Source: an uncultured Cloacibacillus sp. (lineage in GTDB: Bacteria > Synergistota > Synergistia > Synergistales > Synergistaceae). Taken from it: a stretch of 6,375 nt of DNA. A program made the translations under genes and the position numbers. Each line of letters starts with the position of its first letter. Positions within the stretch are counted from its first letter, which is position 1. Location of the stretch: NCBI GenBank assembly GCA_934511335.1, contig CAKSWL010000133.1, forward strand, positions 1 through 6,375, read 5' to 3'. Positions 6,101-6,375 of the stretch are shown in pieces. The notes below the pieces were generated by a model, which saw only the letters and a program-made list of their open reading frames with translations, had not been told where the DNA came from and made no database searches.

Positions 6101-6375
6101 TTATTTTACCATGCTCACGCTTGAAAGCGGAAGCCTCACTTGGAGGTTGCCGACGAGGCTGTTCTCGTCCGACTTTCGGAGGAAGATCCCGTAGGCGTCG
6201 CCAAATAGCCCCTTAATGCGGCGGTTGAGCGTCGAGAGCACGACCTTGCCGCTCTCCGTCTCCTCCGCCTCTTCCAGAGAGAGCGAACGTCTCATGTGCT
6301 CGTCGTCAAAAAGGACGCCGCTGCTTGTGATGTCGAGCAGGAAGCTCTCTGCCGATTCCTTGCCGGTGACGGCAA
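6101..6375 (-). CDS. LytS/YesM-type histidine-kinase-like protein, C-terminal end only, degenerate ATP site
   Basis: The frame is open from the right window edge to the TAA at 6101-6103 and gives the last 91 residues of a longer protein; the N-terminal sensing and dimerisation parts lie outside. The end LNRRIKGLFGDAYGI followed by LQVRLPL is typical of the C-terminal part of LytS/YesM-family HATPase domains (usual form NVNRRIKLLFG). The G1 box, normally DNGxGFD, reads SSGVLFD (6305-6325), and the G2 box, normally SGIGLxNVNRRI, reads GKVVLSTLNRRI (6215-6250), so the ATP-binding Asp and the second glycine of each GxG are missing. The fold is recognisable but nucleotide binding is doubtful. It lies 43 bases upstream of the receiver/AraC gene, as expected for a cognate pair. 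Whether it has a PocR-like or other ligand domain cannot be seen. Confidence 0.8.
   Translation of the reverse strand, partial: AVTGKESAESFLLDITSSGVLFDDEHMRRSLSLEEAEETESGKVVLSTLNRRIKGLFGDAYGIFLRKSDENSLVGNLQVRLPLSSVSMVK

Overview
The window carries the front end of a 1,2-propanediol (or glycerol) utilisation operon built around a bacterial microcompartment, together with its probable regulators. Every supported gene lies on the minus strand, so transcription runs from high to low coordinates. The order is: sensor-kinase-like protein (3' part only), response-regulator-like AraC-type activator, then pduA, pduB, pduC, pduD, pduE and pduG (5' part only). This A-B-C-D-E-G order matches the classical Salmonella pdu operon, and the structural genes are collinear and intact where they are complete.

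The organism cannot be named securely. The coding DNA is moderately GC-rich, the ribosome binding sites are strong AGGAGG-type sites, and the regulators are of the LytS/YesM and YesN kind rather than the enterobacterial PocR. This suggests a strict or facultative anaerobe outside the Enterobacteriaceae, perhaps a Synergistota or Clostridia/Negativicutes gut-type organism (inference, low confidence).

Layout from right to left: 6375-6101 is the C-terminal end of a histidine-kinase-like ATPase domain. 6057-4969 is a receiver plus AraC-type DNA-binding protein. 4968-4721 is an AT-rich control region of about 250 bases with a perfect 12-bp hairpin, an 11-bp direct repeat and a possible weak promoter. 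4720-4442 is the hexameric shell protein PduA. 4394-3579 is the trimeric shell protein PduB. 3560-693 encodes the three subunits of coenzyme-B12-dependent diol dehydratase (PduC, D, E). 667-1 starts the large subunit of the diol dehydratase reactivating factor (PduG). The enzyme converts 1,2-propanediol to propionaldehyde inside the PduA/PduB shell, the N-terminal helices of PduD and PduE are likely cargo tags, and PduG with a small partner (outside the window) exchanges damaged cobalamin.

The most notable observation concerns regulation. The receiver domain has Asn where the phosphoacceptor Asp should be, and the partner kinase end lacks the key residues of both visible ATP-binding boxes. 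Both halves of this apparent two-component pair therefore look unable to do normal phosphotransfer, which points to a phosphorylation-independent switch for the pdu operon.
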